64,000 nucleotides of DNA, from assembly GCF_030546695.1 (NCBI RefSeq), contig NZ_JAUOTP010000002.1:372001-436000 (forward strand). Reading direction: 5' to 3'. The notes beneath the pieces are model-generated. The model was not told where the DNA came from, made no database searches, and saw only the letters and a list, made by a program, of their open reading frames with translations. Positions 42,209 to 51,494 of this stretch are shown one piece after another. Source of the stretch: Sphingomonas natans (GTDB lineage Bacteria; Pseudomonadota; Alphaproteobacteria; Sphingomonadales; Sphingomonadaceae). Within the stretch, counting starts at the first letter, position 1. Each line of letters starts with the position of its first letter. A program made the position numbers and the translations under genes.

Positions 42209-42964
42209 TCAGCCGCGGGCGCGGCCCATCGCCGTCGCGCGTCGGCGACGCAAGCCATGTCCGATCAGCCCGAATCCGGCGACCATCATCCCCCATGTTG
42301 CCGGCTCCGGCACCGCGGCGCTGTCCTCGAAGGCCATGATCACGCCTCCGTCCACCCGGCTCGCATAGAGGCCGGTTCCCCCCGTCACCTTCGAGGGACC
42401 GGCATATTCCAGCCCGGCCGTGCCGGCCGTGATCGCATTGGCGGTCACGATATCGGCGGTCCGATAGCCGCCTTCCGAGACGGTGTTCGACAGCCGCATG
42501 CCGCTGCCCAGCGCCGCCAGCGCATCGTTCACATAGTTGTTGAGCGTCGAAAGGCTGCCATTCTCGCCGGTGATCAGGATCGTGCCGCCGCGGGCCAGAT
42601 AGCGGCTCATCGCGCCAATCTCCGCAGTGGTGAAGGCATTGTACGGGGCGAAGGCGAGATACAGGCTCTTTCCGGCCAGATCGGCGTCCGTCACTTCGGC
42701 GAACGTGCCGATCGAGGCCGCGGAATAGCCGATCATGTTCCAGTAGCCGGCGGTTTGCGCGCCGACATAGCCGATGTCGGTCCAGCTGCTGTTCTGGACA
42801 AGGATCGGCGACGATCCCGCGATATTCTTCAGGAACTGCAGATTGGCCGGATTGTCAGCGATGCTGCTGAAGATGTTGCTGTCGCCGGAAACGATCAGCG
42901 TGGCTTGCGCGCTGCCCGTGAAGAACAAAGCCGTCGCACATAATAAAGGCAGGGAAAGCCGCAT
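42209..42964 (-). CDS. PEP-CTERM sorting domain protein
   Basis: Exported protein of 251 residues, start ATG 42964. Signal peptide at 1-21 (MRLSLPLLCATALFFTGSAQA). The middle part resembles a ThuA/GATase-like sheet around ARGGTILITGENGSLSTL, which suggests a stand-alone alpha/beta domain. The C-terminus is a classic sorting tail: VPEPATWGMMVAGFGLIGHG followed by LRRRR. Exosortase should cleave it and attach the protein to the surface or exopolysaccharide; no exosortase is in the window. Convergent with prs. Confidence 0.88.
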   Translation of the reverse strand: MRLSLPLLCATALFFTGSAQATLIVSGDSNIFSSIADNPANLQFLKNIAGSSPILVQNSSWTDIGYVGAQTAGYWNMIGYSAASIGTFAEVTDADLAGKSLYLAFAPYNAFTTAEIGAMSRYLARGGTILITGENGSLSTLNNYVNDALAALGSGMRLSNTVSEGGYRTADIVTANAITAGTAGLEYAGPSKVTGGTGLYASRVDGGVIMAFEDSAAVPEPATWGMMVAGFGLIGHGLRRRRATAMGRARG

Positions 42965-43085
42965 ATCGTCATCTCCGATATGTTCTCCTGTGAGGATGGT
43001 GTGCCAGCGGAACGGCGGAGTCAAATATGGGATGGCGGCAGGCCGGGGATGTTCCCCGCACGCGCGTGGCGCTACGCCCCGCTGC

Positions 43086-43853
43086 ATGACCGATGCCGAC
43101 ATCCTTTTGATCGAGCGCCTGGCCGATGCCGCCGGCGCGGCGATCCGCCCCTTCTTCCGCGCGCGCTTCACGGTCGAGACCAAGCCCGACGATTCGCCCG
43201 TCACCCAGGCCGATCGCGCCGCCGAGGCGGCGATCCGCGCCATTCTGGAGATAGAGCGGCCCGACGACGGCATCATCGGCGAGGAATATGGCACGGTGCG
43301 CGAGGACGCCGCGCGCCAGTGGGTGATCGATCCGATCGACGGCACGCGCGCCTTCCTCGCCGGGCGTCCGTTGTTCGGCACGCTCATCGCCCTGCTGGAG
43401 GAGGACCGCCCGATCCTCGGCCTGATCGACCAGCCGATCGCGCGCGAGCGCTGGCTGGGTGCGGCAGGGCGCCCGACTTTGTTCAACGGCGCACCCGCGG
43501 CCACGCGCACCTGCACGACGCTCGCCAGGGCGCATCTCGGCACGACCGCCCCCAACCTCTTCCCCGCCGCCGATCAGCCCGGCTTCGATTCGCTGCGCGG
43601 CCAGGTGCGCGACACGATCTGGGGCGGCGATTGCTACAATTACGGGCTCGTCGCATCGGGCCATCTCGATCTCGTCGTCGAGGCCGGGCTCAAGCTCTAT
43701 GATTTCGCGGCCCTGGTTCCGGTCGTCGAGGGCGCGGGCGGACGGATGACCGACTGGGCCGGCGAGCCGCTCGGCCGCGCCAGCGACGGGCGGGTCATCG
43801 CCGCGGGCGACGCGGCGCTGATCGAGGCCGCGATCGCCGCACTGACGATCTAG
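43086..43853 (+). CDS. hisN: Histidinol-phosphatase, inositol monophosphatase family
   Basis: Mg-dependent phosphatase that likely performs the penultimate step of histidine synthesis. 255 residues from ATG 43086. Metal sites: GIIGEEYG near residue 65, WVIDPIDGTRAFLAGRPLFG near 82 and WGGDCYNYGLVASGHLDLVV near 185. The GRPLFGTLIAL stretch after DGTRAF marks the HisN subgroup rather than SuhB. An inositol phosphatase role cannot be excluded. Convergent with the AsmA gene (9-base gap). Confidence 0.88.
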   Translation: MTDADILLIERLADAAGAAIRPFFRARFTVETKPDDSPVTQADRAAEAAIRAILEIERPDDGIIGEEYGTVREDAARQWVIDPIDGTRAFLAGRPLFGTLIALLEEDRPILGLIDQPIARERWLGAAGRPTLFNGAPAATRTCTTLARAHLGTTAPNLFPAADQPGFDSLRGQVRDTIWGGDCYNYGLVASGHLDLVVEAGLKLYDFAALVPVVEGAGGRMTDWAGEPLGRASDGRVIAAGDAALIEAAIAALTI

Positions 43854-43862
43854 GCACCCCGA

Positions 43863-45998
43863 TCACAGCTTCAGCTTGATCGGCTTCTTGCTCTTCTCGG
43901 CCTGAACGTCCGCGCTCTTGCCGCCGCCGATATCCTTGCGCGCCTTGCCCTTGTCGGTCCGCTGGGCGGAGGCGGTGGCACCCGCCAGCACCGGGCCGCA
44001 CGCCGCATTCTTGGCATCGCCCGGATCGACGAAGGCAAGCATCGCGCCCACCGGCCCCGCCGCGACGCCCAGCGCCACGCCGACCCCGCCGCGCAGCAGC
44101 AGCTCGGGCGTCACGATCTGGATCGCCGGCGCCGCGAAATGGCCGCCGATGCCGACGGGCGACTGGCCCGAGAACAGGCTGAACTTCTTCGCGTCGGCGC
44201 GGAAGGCGAGGCTCATCGATTCGTCGCGGAAGCTGAAGCCGCCCTTGGCGGTCATCACGTTCTTGCTCGTGTCGATCAGCACCGGATCGGCGGCGGCGAT
44301 GCCGTCGCGCACGGTGAAGCCGATCAGCCCGCAATTGATCTGCACCGGCTCCTTCAATTTCTTCTCGAACATCTTCTGGACGAAGGTGCCGATGTCGAAT
44401 TCGGAGAGCTGGGTGTAGCTCGTCCAGAAGGTGCCGCGCGGCAGGATCACGGCGATGCGGCCGTTCGACGTCGCGAGCGACTGGCGCACCGTATCGCCGG
44501 TCCCGCTCATCTTGACGCGCGCCTTGATCGTGCCCGTCGTGCCGCCATTGTCGACGCCGAACTTGGCGAGCAATTTGCCCATCGGCGTCGGCGACATGCG
44601 GATGTCGTAATCGGTGAACACCGCCGGCTTGCGCGCGTCGATCGCGATGTCGCTGTCGACGTGGCCGCCGGCCATGTCGAAATTGAGCGGCGAGAGCTTC
44701 AGCAGCGAGCGATCGAGATCGAGCCCCAGCACGATGTTCGAGATCGGCACGAACGGCTGCTTGATGTCCGCCACCTTGTAGGTGACCTTGGCATCGAACG
44801 CCTTGATCGCGTCCACGCGCAGCGGCGCATCGGGCAGGATCCGCGGATAGGCGCCGCGCGGGCCCTGCGTGGTCGCCGCCGCGGTCGCGCCCTGCGTCGC
44901 CAGCGCGTTCGGATTATAGCCGATGAACGGCCCGATATCGATCATGTCGACGCGCTTCGAGGCGAGGTCGGCGGCGAGGAACAGCCGCTCGTCCGTCCCG
45001 CTGCGCGGTACGGTCACGGTCATCGCGCCGCCGATGTCGCTATTGCCGTAGCTGCCGGCGATCTTCGTGAACTTGTAGTCCTGGCCTTCCTTGGTCAGGT
45101 GCGAGCGCAGCGAGTAAGCGCGCGTATCGGGCACGGCAATGCCCGCCAGATCGAACAGGTTGCGGATATTCTGGCCGCGCACGCGCACCGAAAGGTCGGC
45201 GCCCTCGATGACCGTCGCGCCCGGCAGCGTGCCCGACACGTCGAGGCTCGTCTTGGCGGCACGCGCATGCAATTCGAACTGGTTGCGCCCGCCCGCGAGC
45301 ACTTCGTTGGGCGAGGTCTGGCTGCCGTTGAGCGTGAACGGAATGCCGCGCGCGGTGCCTTCGCCGTCGAAGCGGATGTTGCTCGCGAACTTGCTGTTCT
45401 GGGCGTCGATCGCCGCGAATCGGACGTCTGCGAAGATCCGCATCGCCGCATCGTCATAATGGACGCCGGTCCCCGCGACCGAGGCGCGGCGGATCAGCGG
45501 CATCTGGAAGGGCGTGTCGCCCGCGAAGGTCCAGCTATTCTTCTTGTGCGCCTTGTCCCATTCCAGGTCGATCGCGCCATTTTCGAGATTGAGCCACTCG
45601 ATCTGCTTCTTGCCGAAGATCAGCGGCAGCGTCTCGATCCGCGTGTCGATCAGCTTGGACGAGAACAGGTTCGGCTTCTTCGCCCATTCGGGATTCGAGA
45701 CGGTCATCCCCTCGGCGAGGAATTTCATGTCGATGGGATCGAAATAGAAATTGAAGTCGCCCGCGACACGGATGTCGCGCTCCATATATTTGCTCGCGAC
45801 CTTCTCGAACGTGTGCTTGAGAAAGCGGCCCTTGGTGACGAACAGCACCAGCCAGGCGAGGAACAGCAGCCCGAAGAGGGTCGCCAGGACCGACACGACC
45901 GAGGCGATCGCGGTCTTGACCGGGTCGCGGCGGACGGGCGCGGGGTGAACGATGCGCGGATCGTCCCCGATGGACGGATGGCTGGCAATATCGGTCAT
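43863..45998 (-). CDS. AsmA family protein
   Basis: Large inner-membrane-anchored periplasmic protein of the AsmA/TamB-like group, thought to bridge or shuttle phospholipids and affect outer-membrane assembly. 711 residues: one N-terminal helix at about 30-50 (VVSVLATLFGLLFLAWLVLFV), then long beta-rich repeats; the C-terminal AsmA core includes FTDYDIRMSPTPMGKLLAKF and TIKARVKMSGTGDTVRQSLA. The tail is basic (KKPIKLKL). Start ATG 45998 with GGAG 5 bases upstream. Divergent from rpmI. Confidence 0.9.
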   Translation of the reverse strand: MTDIASHPSIGDDPRIVHPAPVRRDPVKTAIASVVSVLATLFGLLFLAWLVLFVTKGRFLKHTFEKVASKYMERDIRVAGDFNFYFDPIDMKFLAEGMTVSNPEWAKKPNLFSSKLIDTRIETLPLIFGKKQIEWLNLENGAIDLEWDKAHKKNSWTFAGDTPFQMPLIRRASVAGTGVHYDDAAMRIFADVRFAAIDAQNSKFASNIRFDGEGTARGIPFTLNGSQTSPNEVLAGGRNQFELHARAAKTSLDVSGTLPGATVIEGADLSVRVRGQNIRNLFDLAGIAVPDTRAYSLRSHLTKEGQDYKFTKIAGSYGNSDIGGAMTVTVPRSGTDERLFLAADLASKRVDMIDIGPFIGYNPNALATQGATAAATTQGPRGAYPRILPDAPLRVDAIKAFDAKVTYKVADIKQPFVPISNIVLGLDLDRSLLKLSPLNFDMAGGHVDSDIAIDARKPAVFTDYDIRMSPTPMGKLLAKFGVDNGGTTGTIKARVKMSGTGDTVRQSLATSNGRIAVILPRGTFWTSYTQLSEFDIGTFVQKMFEKKLKEPVQINCGLIGFTVRDGIAAADPVLIDTSKNVMTAKGGFSFRDESMSLAFRADAKKFSLFSGQSPVGIGGHFAAPAIQIVTPELLLRGGVGVALGVAAGPVGAMLAFVDPGDAKNAACGPVLAGATASAQRTDKGKARKDIGGGKSADVQAEKSKKPIKLKL

Positions 45999-46012
45999 TC
46001 CGGCTCCAACAT

Positions 46013-46034
46013 CCGGAACCGGCCCCGGTTCCGG
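46013..46034. other. Short perfect inverted repeat in the asmA-rpmI gap
   Basis: CCGGAACCG (46013-46021), a 4-base loop and CGGTTCCGG (46026-46034). It lies right before the rpmI -35 box and 14 bases before the asmA start, so it could be an operator or a hairpin in the asmA leader. No T-run follows. Confidence 0.5.
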
Positions 46035-46063
46035 TTGCGAATCTCGGACGGCTCACCTATAGG
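46035..46063 (+). promoter_or_regulatory. Candidate promoter of the rpmI-rplT operon
   Basis: TTGCGA at 46035-46040, a 17-base spacer and TATAGG at 46058-46063, each matching sigma-70 boxes at four of six bases. It predicts an 80-base leader before rpmI. Confidence 0.5.
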
Positions 46064-46151
46064 CGCCGGCTTCCAAGCGATTATCGCGAGAACTGCCCGG
46101 CCAGTGTGGGCTGCCGTGGCCGTTCCTGATCGCCTCGACAAGGAGACGAAA

Positions 46152-46355
46152 ATGCCCAAGCTGAAGACGAAGAGCGGCGTCAAGAAACGCTTCAAGCTCA
46201 CCGCCACCGGTCTGCTGAAGCACGGTGTCGCCGGCAAGCGCCACCGGCTGATGAGCCACAACGCAAAGTATATTCGCCAGAACCGCGGTACCTCCGTGCT
46301 CGCCCATGCCGATACGGCAGCGGTGAAGCGCTGGGCGCCCTACGGCCTCAAGTAA
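46152..46355 (+). CDS. rpmI: 50S ribosomal protein L35
   Basis: Ribosomal protein L35, 67 residues, very basic: MPKLKTKSGVKKRFKLTATG opens as in all L35. ATG 46152 has an AAGGAG site 7 bases upstream. First gene of the rpmI-rplT pair; infC, the usual gene upstream, is absent, and an AsmA gene diverges there instead. Confidence 0.98.
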   Translation: MPKLKTKSGVKKRFKLTATGLLKHGVAGKRHRLMSHNAKYIRQNRGTSVLAHADTAAVKRWAPYGLK

Positions 46356-46368
46356 GGAGTAGCGGGAT

Positions 46369-46746
46369 ATGGCACGCGTCAAGCGCGGCGTAACAACGCA
46401 CGCAAAGCACAAGCGCATCCTCGAGGATGCAAAGGGCTATTACGGCCGTCGTAAGAACACGATCCGCATCGCCCGCCAGGCGGTGGAGAAAGCGGGGCAG
46501 TACGCTTACCGCGATCGTAAGGTGAAGAAGCGCACGTTCCGGGGCCTCTGGATCCAGCGCATCAACGCCGCGGTCCGCGTCGAGGGCCTCACCTATGGCG
46601 TGTTCATGCACGGCCTGAAGCTGGCAGGCGTCGATCTTGATCGGAAGATCCTTGCGGATCTGGCGATGAACGATGCCGGCACGTTTAGCGCCATCATCGC
46701 GCAGGCCAAGGCGGCTCTGCCGGAAGGAGCGCGGGTCGCGGCGTAA
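46369..46746 (+). CDS. rplT: 50S ribosomal protein L20
   Basis: Ribosomal protein L20, needed early in 50S assembly. 125 residues: [20 protein letters not shown], then [20 protein letters not shown] and [20 protein letters not shown]. Starts 13 bases after rpmI. In other bacteria L20 represses its own operon through the mRNA leader. A terminator follows 24 bases after the stop, so pheST is probably transcribed separately or by readthrough. Confidence 0.98.
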   Translation: MARVKRGVTTHAKHKRILEDAKGYYGRRKNTIRIARQAVEKAGQYAYRDRKVKKRTFRGLWIQRINAAVRVEGLTYGVFMHGLKLAGVDLDRKILADLAMNDAGTFSAIIAQAKAALPEGARVAA

Positions 46747-46770
46747 GCCTGCAACCTGAGCCTTCCAGAA

Positions 46771-46809
46771 GGGCGCGGCGGCCGAAAGGCTCCCGCGCCC
46801 TTTTCTTTT
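46771..46809 (+). terminator. Intrinsic terminator after rplT
   Basis: GGGCGCGG (46771-46778) pairs with CCGCGCCC (46793-46800), followed by TTTTCTTTT. It separates rplT from pheS. No Phe-rich leader peptide accompanies it, so it does not look like a pheST attenuator. Confidence 0.85.
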
Positions 46810-46857
46810 GTCACCCCCGTCGCCTAAGGCACGCGCGAACAGGGCCAGCACATCCTC

Positions 46858-47952
46858 ATGACCGATACCGAGACCCAGCAGGCCGAGCTCGTCGGCGCCA
46901 TCGCCGCCGCGCCCGACGCCGAATCGCTCGAGGCGATCCGCATTTCGGCGCTCGGCAAATCGGGCTCGATCACCGCGCTCCTGAAGACGCTCGGGGCGAT
47001 GTCGCCCGAGGAGCGGCAGGAAAAGGCGCCTGCGATCCAAAGCCTGCGCACCGCCGTCGCCGATGCGATCGCGGCGCGGAAGGCCGCGCTGGACGGCGCC
47101 GCGCTCGATGCGCGCCTGGCCTCCGAGCGGCTCGACATGACGCTCCCCGTCGCCGCCACCCCGCAAGGCTCGATCCACCCGGTCAGCCAGGTGATGGACG
47201 AGCTCGCCGAGATCTTCGCCGATCTCGGCTTCGCGGTCGCCACCGGTCCCGAGATCGAGGACGACTGGCACAATTTCACCGCGCTCAACATTCCCGAGAC
47301 GCATCCGGCGCGCGCGATGCACGACACCTTCTATTTCCCCGACGTCGATGCCGAGGATCGGAAGATGTTGCTTCGCACGCACACCTCGCCCGTCCAGATC
47401 CGGGCGATGACGCAGACGCCGCCGCCGATCCGCATCATCGCGCCGGGCCGCGTCTATCGCTCGGACAGCGATGCCACGCACACGCCGATGTTCCACCAGG
47501 TCGAGGGCCTCGTCATCGATCGCGGCATCCATCTGGGGCATCTGCGCTGGACGCTGGAGACCTTTCTCAAGGCCTTCTTCGAGCGCGACGACATCGTCCT
47601 GCGCCTGCGCCCGTCCTACTTCCCGTTCACTGAACCGTCCGTGGAGGTCGATGTCGGCTATTCGGTCGAGAAGGGCCGCCGCGTGATCGGCGGCGATCCG
47701 ACCGGTCCCAATGGCGGCTGGATGGAGGTGCTCGGCTCGGGCATGGTCCATTCCAAGGTCATCACCGCGGTCGGGCTCGACCCGGCCGAGTGGCAGGGCT
47801 TCGCCTTCGGCTGCGGCATCGATCGCCTCGCCATGCTCAAATACGGGATGGACGATCTGCGCCCGTTCTTCGACGGCGATCTGCGCTGGCTGCGCCATTA
47901 CGGGTTCCGCGCGCTCGACATTCCCACGCTCAGCGCGGGAGTCGGCGCATGA
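46858..47952 (+). CDS. pheS: Phenylalanyl-tRNA synthetase alpha subunit
   Basis: Catalytic subunit of the tetrameric enzyme that charges tRNA-Phe. 364 residues: N-terminal coiled coil (about 1-90), then the class II core. Motif 1 is near [19 protein letters not shown], motif 2 is [20 protein letters not shown] followed by FHQVEG, and motif 3 is [20 protein letters not shown]. Stop and pheT start overlap (47949-47952), so the subunits are made together. Confidence 0.98.
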   Translation: MTDTETQQAELVGAIAAAPDAESLEAIRISALGKSGSITALLKTLGAMSPEERQEKAPAIQSLRTAVADAIAARKAALDGAALDARLASERLDMTLPVAATPQGSIHPVSQVMDELAEIFADLGFAVATGPEIEDDWHNFTALNIPETHPARAMHDTFYFPDVDAEDRKMLLRTHTSPVQIRAMTQTPPPIRIIAPGRVYRSDSDATHTPMFHQVEGLVIDRGIHLGHLRWTLETFLKAFFERDDIVLRLRPSYFPFTEPSVEVDVGYSVEKGRRVIGGDPTGPNGGWMEVLGSGMVHSKVITAVGLDPAEWQGFAFGCGIDRLAMLKYGMDDLRPFFDGDLRWLRHYGFRALDIPTLSAGVGA

Positions 47953-50318
47953 AGGTCTCGCTCTCCTGGCTGAAGGATCATCTCGAGACCGAGGCGAGCC
48001 TCGATCAGATCGTCGACGCGCTGACCCGCATCGGCCTCGAGGTCGAGGGCGTCGAGGATCCGTCGGCCAAGCTTGGCGGCTTCCGGATCGCGCGCATCCT
48101 CACCGCCGCCCCGCACCCGCAGGCCGACAAGCTCCAGGTGCTCACGGTCGATTCGGGCGACGGGACTCCGCTGCAGGTCGTCTGCGGCGCGCCCAATGCG
48201 CGCGCGGGCCTCGTCGGCATCTTCGGCCAGCCGGGTGCGATCGTGCCCTCCAACGGCATGGAGCTGCGCGTCGCCGCGATCCGCGGCGTCGAATCGAACG
48301 GCATGATGTGCTCCTTGCGCGAGCTGGAGCTGGGCGAAAGCCACGACGGCATCGTCGAGCTGCCCGCGGACGCGCCGATCGGCACGCTCTATGCCGAACA
48401 TGCCGGCCTTGCCGATCCGGTCGTCGATGTCGCGATCACGCCCAATCGCCAGGATTGCATGGGCGTGCGCGGCATCGCCCGCGATCTGGCCGCCGCGGGC
48501 CTGGGCAAGCTCAAGCCGCTCGACGTGCCGGCGATCAAGGCCAAGACGCCCGCACCGCTGGGGATCGCCACGCTCGATCCCGAAGGCTGCCCGGCCTTCT
48601 TCGCGCGCGCCGTGCTCGGCGTCACCAATGGCGCCTCGCCCGATTGGATGCAGCGCCGCCTGCTGAGCGTCGGCCAGCGCCCGATCTCGGCGCTCGTCGA
48701 CATCACCAATTATGTAATGTTCGATCTCGGCCGCCCGCTCCACGTCTACGATCTCGCCAAGCTGACCGGTGGCCTCGTCGCGCGCAAGGCGACGGCCGGC
48801 GAGAGCGTGCTCGCGCTCAACGGCAAGAGCTACACGCTCGACGAGACGATGACCGTCATCGCCGATGACGTGCACGTCCACGATATCGGCGGCATCATGG
48901 GCGGCGAGCATTCGGGCGCGTCCGAGGCGACGACCGACGTGCTCATCGAATGCGCCTATTTCACGCCCGAGGCGATCGCGCGCACCGGCGGCAAGCTGGG
49001 GCTCACCAGCGACGCACGCGCGCGGTTCGAGCGCGGCGTCGATCCCGCCTTCCTCGCCGACGGCCTCGCCATCGCCACGCGCCTCGTCACCGAAATCTGC
49101 GGCGGCAAGCCGACGCAGGCGATCGAGGCGGGCGAACCCCCGCTCGGCCGCCATACCTTCCGCTACGATCCCGCCGCCACGCAGCGTATCGCCGGGATCG
49201 AGGTCCCCGCCGATCGCCAGCGCGCGATCCTGCAGAGCTTGGGCTTCGGCATCGACGGCTCCTGGACGCTCAGCGTGCCGAGCTGGCGCCGCGACGTCGA
49301 CGGCGTCGCCGACATCGTCGAGGAGATCGTCCGCATCGAAGGCCTCGACAGCGTGCCCTCCGTCGCGCTCCCCCGCGCCGACGGCGTCGCCCGCCCGACC
49401 GCGACGCCCGAGCAGAAGCTGGAGCGCGCGATGCGCCGTGCGGCCGCCGCGCGCGGTCTCGACGAGGCGATCACCTGGAGCTTCCTGTCCGAAGCCGACG
49501 CCGATGCTTTCGGCGGCGCCGCCTGGACGCTGGCGAATCCGATCAGCGCCGACATGAAGGCGATGCGGCCGTCGATGCTCCCCGGCCTCGCCGCCGCCGC
49601 GCGCCGCAACCGCGCACGCGGCGCCTCCAGCGTCCGCCTGTTCGAGATCGGCCGCCGCTATCTGAAGGACGGCGAGCGCCCAACTCTGGGCCTCCTCCTC
49701 GTCGGCGATCGCGCCGCGCGCGATTGGCGCTCGGGCAAGGCGACCGGCTTCGACGCGCTCGATGCCAAGGCCGAGGTCGTCGCTTTGCTCACCGCCGCCG
49801 GCGCGCCCGCCGATCGCCTGCAGGTGATGGAGGCGACCGCCCCCATCTGGCATCCCGGCCGCTCGGCCTCGCTCCGTCTGGGTCCGAAGACGATTCTCGC
49901 CGAGTTGGGCGAGCTGCATCCGTCCCTCCTCAAGACGCTCGACCTCGACGGGCCGGCGGTGGCCGCCGAAATCTATCTCGACGCGATCCCGGCGCGCCGC
50001 GAGAGCGGCCGCATGCGCCCGGCCTTCGCCCCGCCTGCGCTCCAGGCCGTCACCCGCGACTTCGCCTTCGTCGCCCCCCGCACCCTCCCCGCCGACAGCC
50101 TGCTCCGCGCGATCCGCGGCGCGGACAAGGCGGCGATCGTCGATGTCGCCCTGTTCGACATCTTCGGAGGCGCAGGGCTGGCCGAGGACGAAGCGTCGCT
50201 GGCGGTGGCGGTCACGCTCCAGCCGGGCGAGAAGAGCTTCACCGATGCGGAGCTGCAGGCGATCTCGGCGAAGATCGTCGCGGCGGCTGCGAAGGCCGGC
50301 GCGAAGCTGCGGGGCTAG
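47949..50318 (+). CDS. pheT: Phenylalanyl-tRNA synthetase beta subunit
   Basis: Beta subunit, 789 residues: N-terminal tRNA-binding EMAP-like domain ([20 protein letters not shown] near 40), B3/B4 editing domain in the first half ([20 protein letters not shown]), B5, a catalytic-like module, and the C-terminal anticodon-binding FDX-ACB domain ([15 protein letters not shown], then [14 protein letters not shown]). Complete. A palindromic repeat begins 20 bases after the stop. Confidence 0.98.
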   Translation: MKVSLSWLKDHLETEASLDQIVDALTRIGLEVEGVEDPSAKLGGFRIARILTAAPHPQADKLQVLTVDSGDGTPLQVVCGAPNARAGLVGIFGQPGAIVPSNGMELRVAAIRGVESNGMMCSLRELELGESHDGIVELPADAPIGTLYAEHAGLADPVVDVAITPNRQDCMGVRGIARDLAAAGLGKLKPLDVPAIKAKTPAPLGIATLDPEGCPAFFARAVLGVTNGASPDWMQRRLLSVGQRPISALVDITNYVMFDLGRPLHVYDLAKLTGGLVARKATAGESVLALNGKSYTLDETMTVIADDVHVHDIGGIMGGEHSGASEATTDVLIECAYFTPEAIARTGGKLGLTSDARARFERGVDPAFLADGLAIATRLVTEICGGKPTQAIEAGEPPLGRHTFRYDPAATQRIAGIEVPADRQRAILQSLGFGIDGSWTLSVPSWRRDVDGVADIVEEIVRIEGLDSVPSVALPRADGVARPTATPEQKLERAMRRAAAARGLDEAITWSFLSEADADAFGGAAWTLANPISADMKAMRPSMLPGLAAAARRNRARGASSVRLFEIGRRYLKDGERPTLGLLLVGDRAARDWRSGKATGFDALDAKAEVVALLTAAGAPADRLQVMEATAPIWHPGRSASLRLGPKTILAELGELHPSLLKTLDLDGPAVAAEIYLDAIPARRESGRMRPAFAPPALQAVTRDFAFVAPRTLPADSLLRAIRGADKAAIVDVALFDIFGGAGLAEDEASLAVAVTLQPGEKSFTDAELQAISAKIVAAAAKAGAKLRG

Positions 50319-50338
50319 CACCCCGACCGCTCATCCCC

Positions 50339-50458
50339 ACCGCTCATCCTGAGGAGGGACTGAGCGAAGTCGAAGGCCCGTCTCGAAGGACCCGCACCGT
50401 CCCATCCGTCCTTCGAGACGCATTTCGACAAGCTCAATGGCTCCTCAGGATGAGCGGT
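50339..50458. repeat. Palindromic repeat, family B (copy 1)
   Basis: Outer arms ACCGCTCATCCTGAGGAG and CTCCTCAGGATGAGCGGT are perfect inverts; inner pairs involve GAGCGAAGTCGAAGG and CATTTCGACAAGCTC, and CGTCTCGAAGGAC with GTCCTTCGAGACG. It separates convergent pheT and metW. A second copy is at 52728-52867. Confidence 0.9.
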
Positions 50459-50472
50459 GTTGGCTTAAAAGC

Positions 50473-51060
50473 CTATTTCCGCAGCAGAAACACCGCGTGT
50501 TCGGCGCGCAGGTTCGCCGCCCCGCCGGTGACGCTGCGCGCCCCCGACAGGAACCACTCCCCCTCCACGATCACGCCCCGCTCGGCGATGAAGGCGCGGA
50601 AGTCGTCGATCGTCAGCTGGTGGATATTCTCGGTCTCGTACCAGCTCACCGGCAGCGCCGGCGTCACCGGCATCCGCCCGCCGAACAGGAACGAGGCCCG
50701 CACCCGCCAGTAGCCGAAATTCGGGAACGAGACGAACACGCGCGCCCCGATCCGCAGCAGCTCCGACAGCACTCGATCGGGCGAGCGCGCGGTCTGCAGC
50801 GTCTGGCTCAGGATCGCATAATCGAACGCCTTGTCGGGATAATAAGCGAGGTCGGTCTCGACATCGCCCTGCACCACCGACAGCCCGCGCGCGACCGCGG
50901 ACGAGACGTTGCGCGCATCCAGCTCCACCCCGCGCACGTCCGCCCCGCGCAGATCGCGCAGGCTCGCCATCAGCTCGCCGTCCCCGCAGCCGATGTCGAG
51001 CACGCGCGAGCCCTGATCGACATGGTCGGCGATGATCGCGAGATCGGGACGCAGGCTCAT
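50473..51060 (-). CDS. metW: MetW methyltransferase-like protein
   Basis: Small class I methyltransferase-fold protein required together with MetX for homoserine acetylation in many proteobacteria. 195 residues. SAM-type motif: RVLDIGCGDGELMASL near residue 20; the MetW-specific SQTLQTARSPDRVLSELLRI, SFPNFGYWRVR and YETENIHQLTIDDF are all present. ATG overlaps the stop of the GNAT gene (51057-51060). Last gene of metX-GNAT-metW. Confidence 0.95.
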   Translation of the reverse strand: MSLRPDLAIIADHVDQGSRVLDIGCGDGELMASLRDLRGADVRGVELDARNVSSAVARGLSVVQGDVETDLAYYPDKAFDYAILSQTLQTARSPDRVLSELLRIGARVFVSFPNFGYWRVRASFLFGGRMPVTPALPVSWYETENIHQLTIDDFRAFIAERGVIVEGEWFLSGARSVTGGAANLRAEHAVFLLRK

Positions 51061-51494
51061 GCCGAATTTTTGAGGGTATTCAGGAAAGCGGGATCGATCC
51101 GCTCCATGTAGAAATCCGGCCGGATCGGCGCATGATAGCCGAGCTTGGCATAGACGCCGTGCGCGTCACGCGTCGACAGCGCCAGCCGCCGGATCCCCTG
51201 GAAATCGGGATGGTCGAGAAACCACTGGACCATCGCCCGTCCGAGACCCTGCCCCCGCCCGGCTTCGTCGACCCACACATCGGCCAGCCACGCGAAGGTC
51301 GCATGATCGGTGATCATCCGCGCGAAGCCGACTTGCCGGCCGTCCCGATAGGCGCCGACGCAGTGCGATCCGGCGATCGCCTTCTCCACCCGCTCACGCG
51401 CGATTCCCGGCGACCAGTAGCTCGACGCGAGCCAGCCATGGATCCGCCCGATATCCAGCCGGTCCTTGTCGTCGCTGATCTCGATGTCGCTCAT
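51057..51494 (-). CDS. GNAT family N-acetyltransferase within the met operon
   Basis: 145-residue single-domain GNAT protein. Conserved parts: [20 protein letters not shown] (strands 3-4) and the acetyl-CoA loop [20 protein letters not shown] near residue 80, then [17 protein letters not shown]. Substrate unknown; relatives often act on amino groups of small molecules. Unusually it lies between metX and metW, with 4-base overlaps on both sides, so all three are translated together. Confidence 0.88.
   Translation of the reverse strand: MSDIEISDDKDRLDIGRIHGWLASSYWSPGIARERVEKAIAGSHCVGAYRDGRQVGFARMITDHATFAWLADVWVDEAGRGQGLGRAMVQWFLDHPDFQGIRRLALSTRDAHGVYAKLGYHAPIRPDFYMERIDPAFLNTLKNSA

Noticed and set aside
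46008-46032. GGAAC-N16-TGTT on the minus strand before the AsmA gene
   Set aside because: It is created by the palindrome at 46013-46034, and its start site would fall past the good ribosome site of the gene. Likely coincidence.
46747-46857. Phe-leader attenuator before pheS
   Set aside because: There is a terminator, but no short frame rich in Phe codons precedes it; it is better explained as the rplT terminator.
47898-50321. 807-codon minus-strand frame opposite pheT
   Set aside because: Mirror frame of a highly conserved gene; no recognisable domain and no ribosome site. Similar shadows opposite glnE, the helicase and hom were dropped for the same reason.
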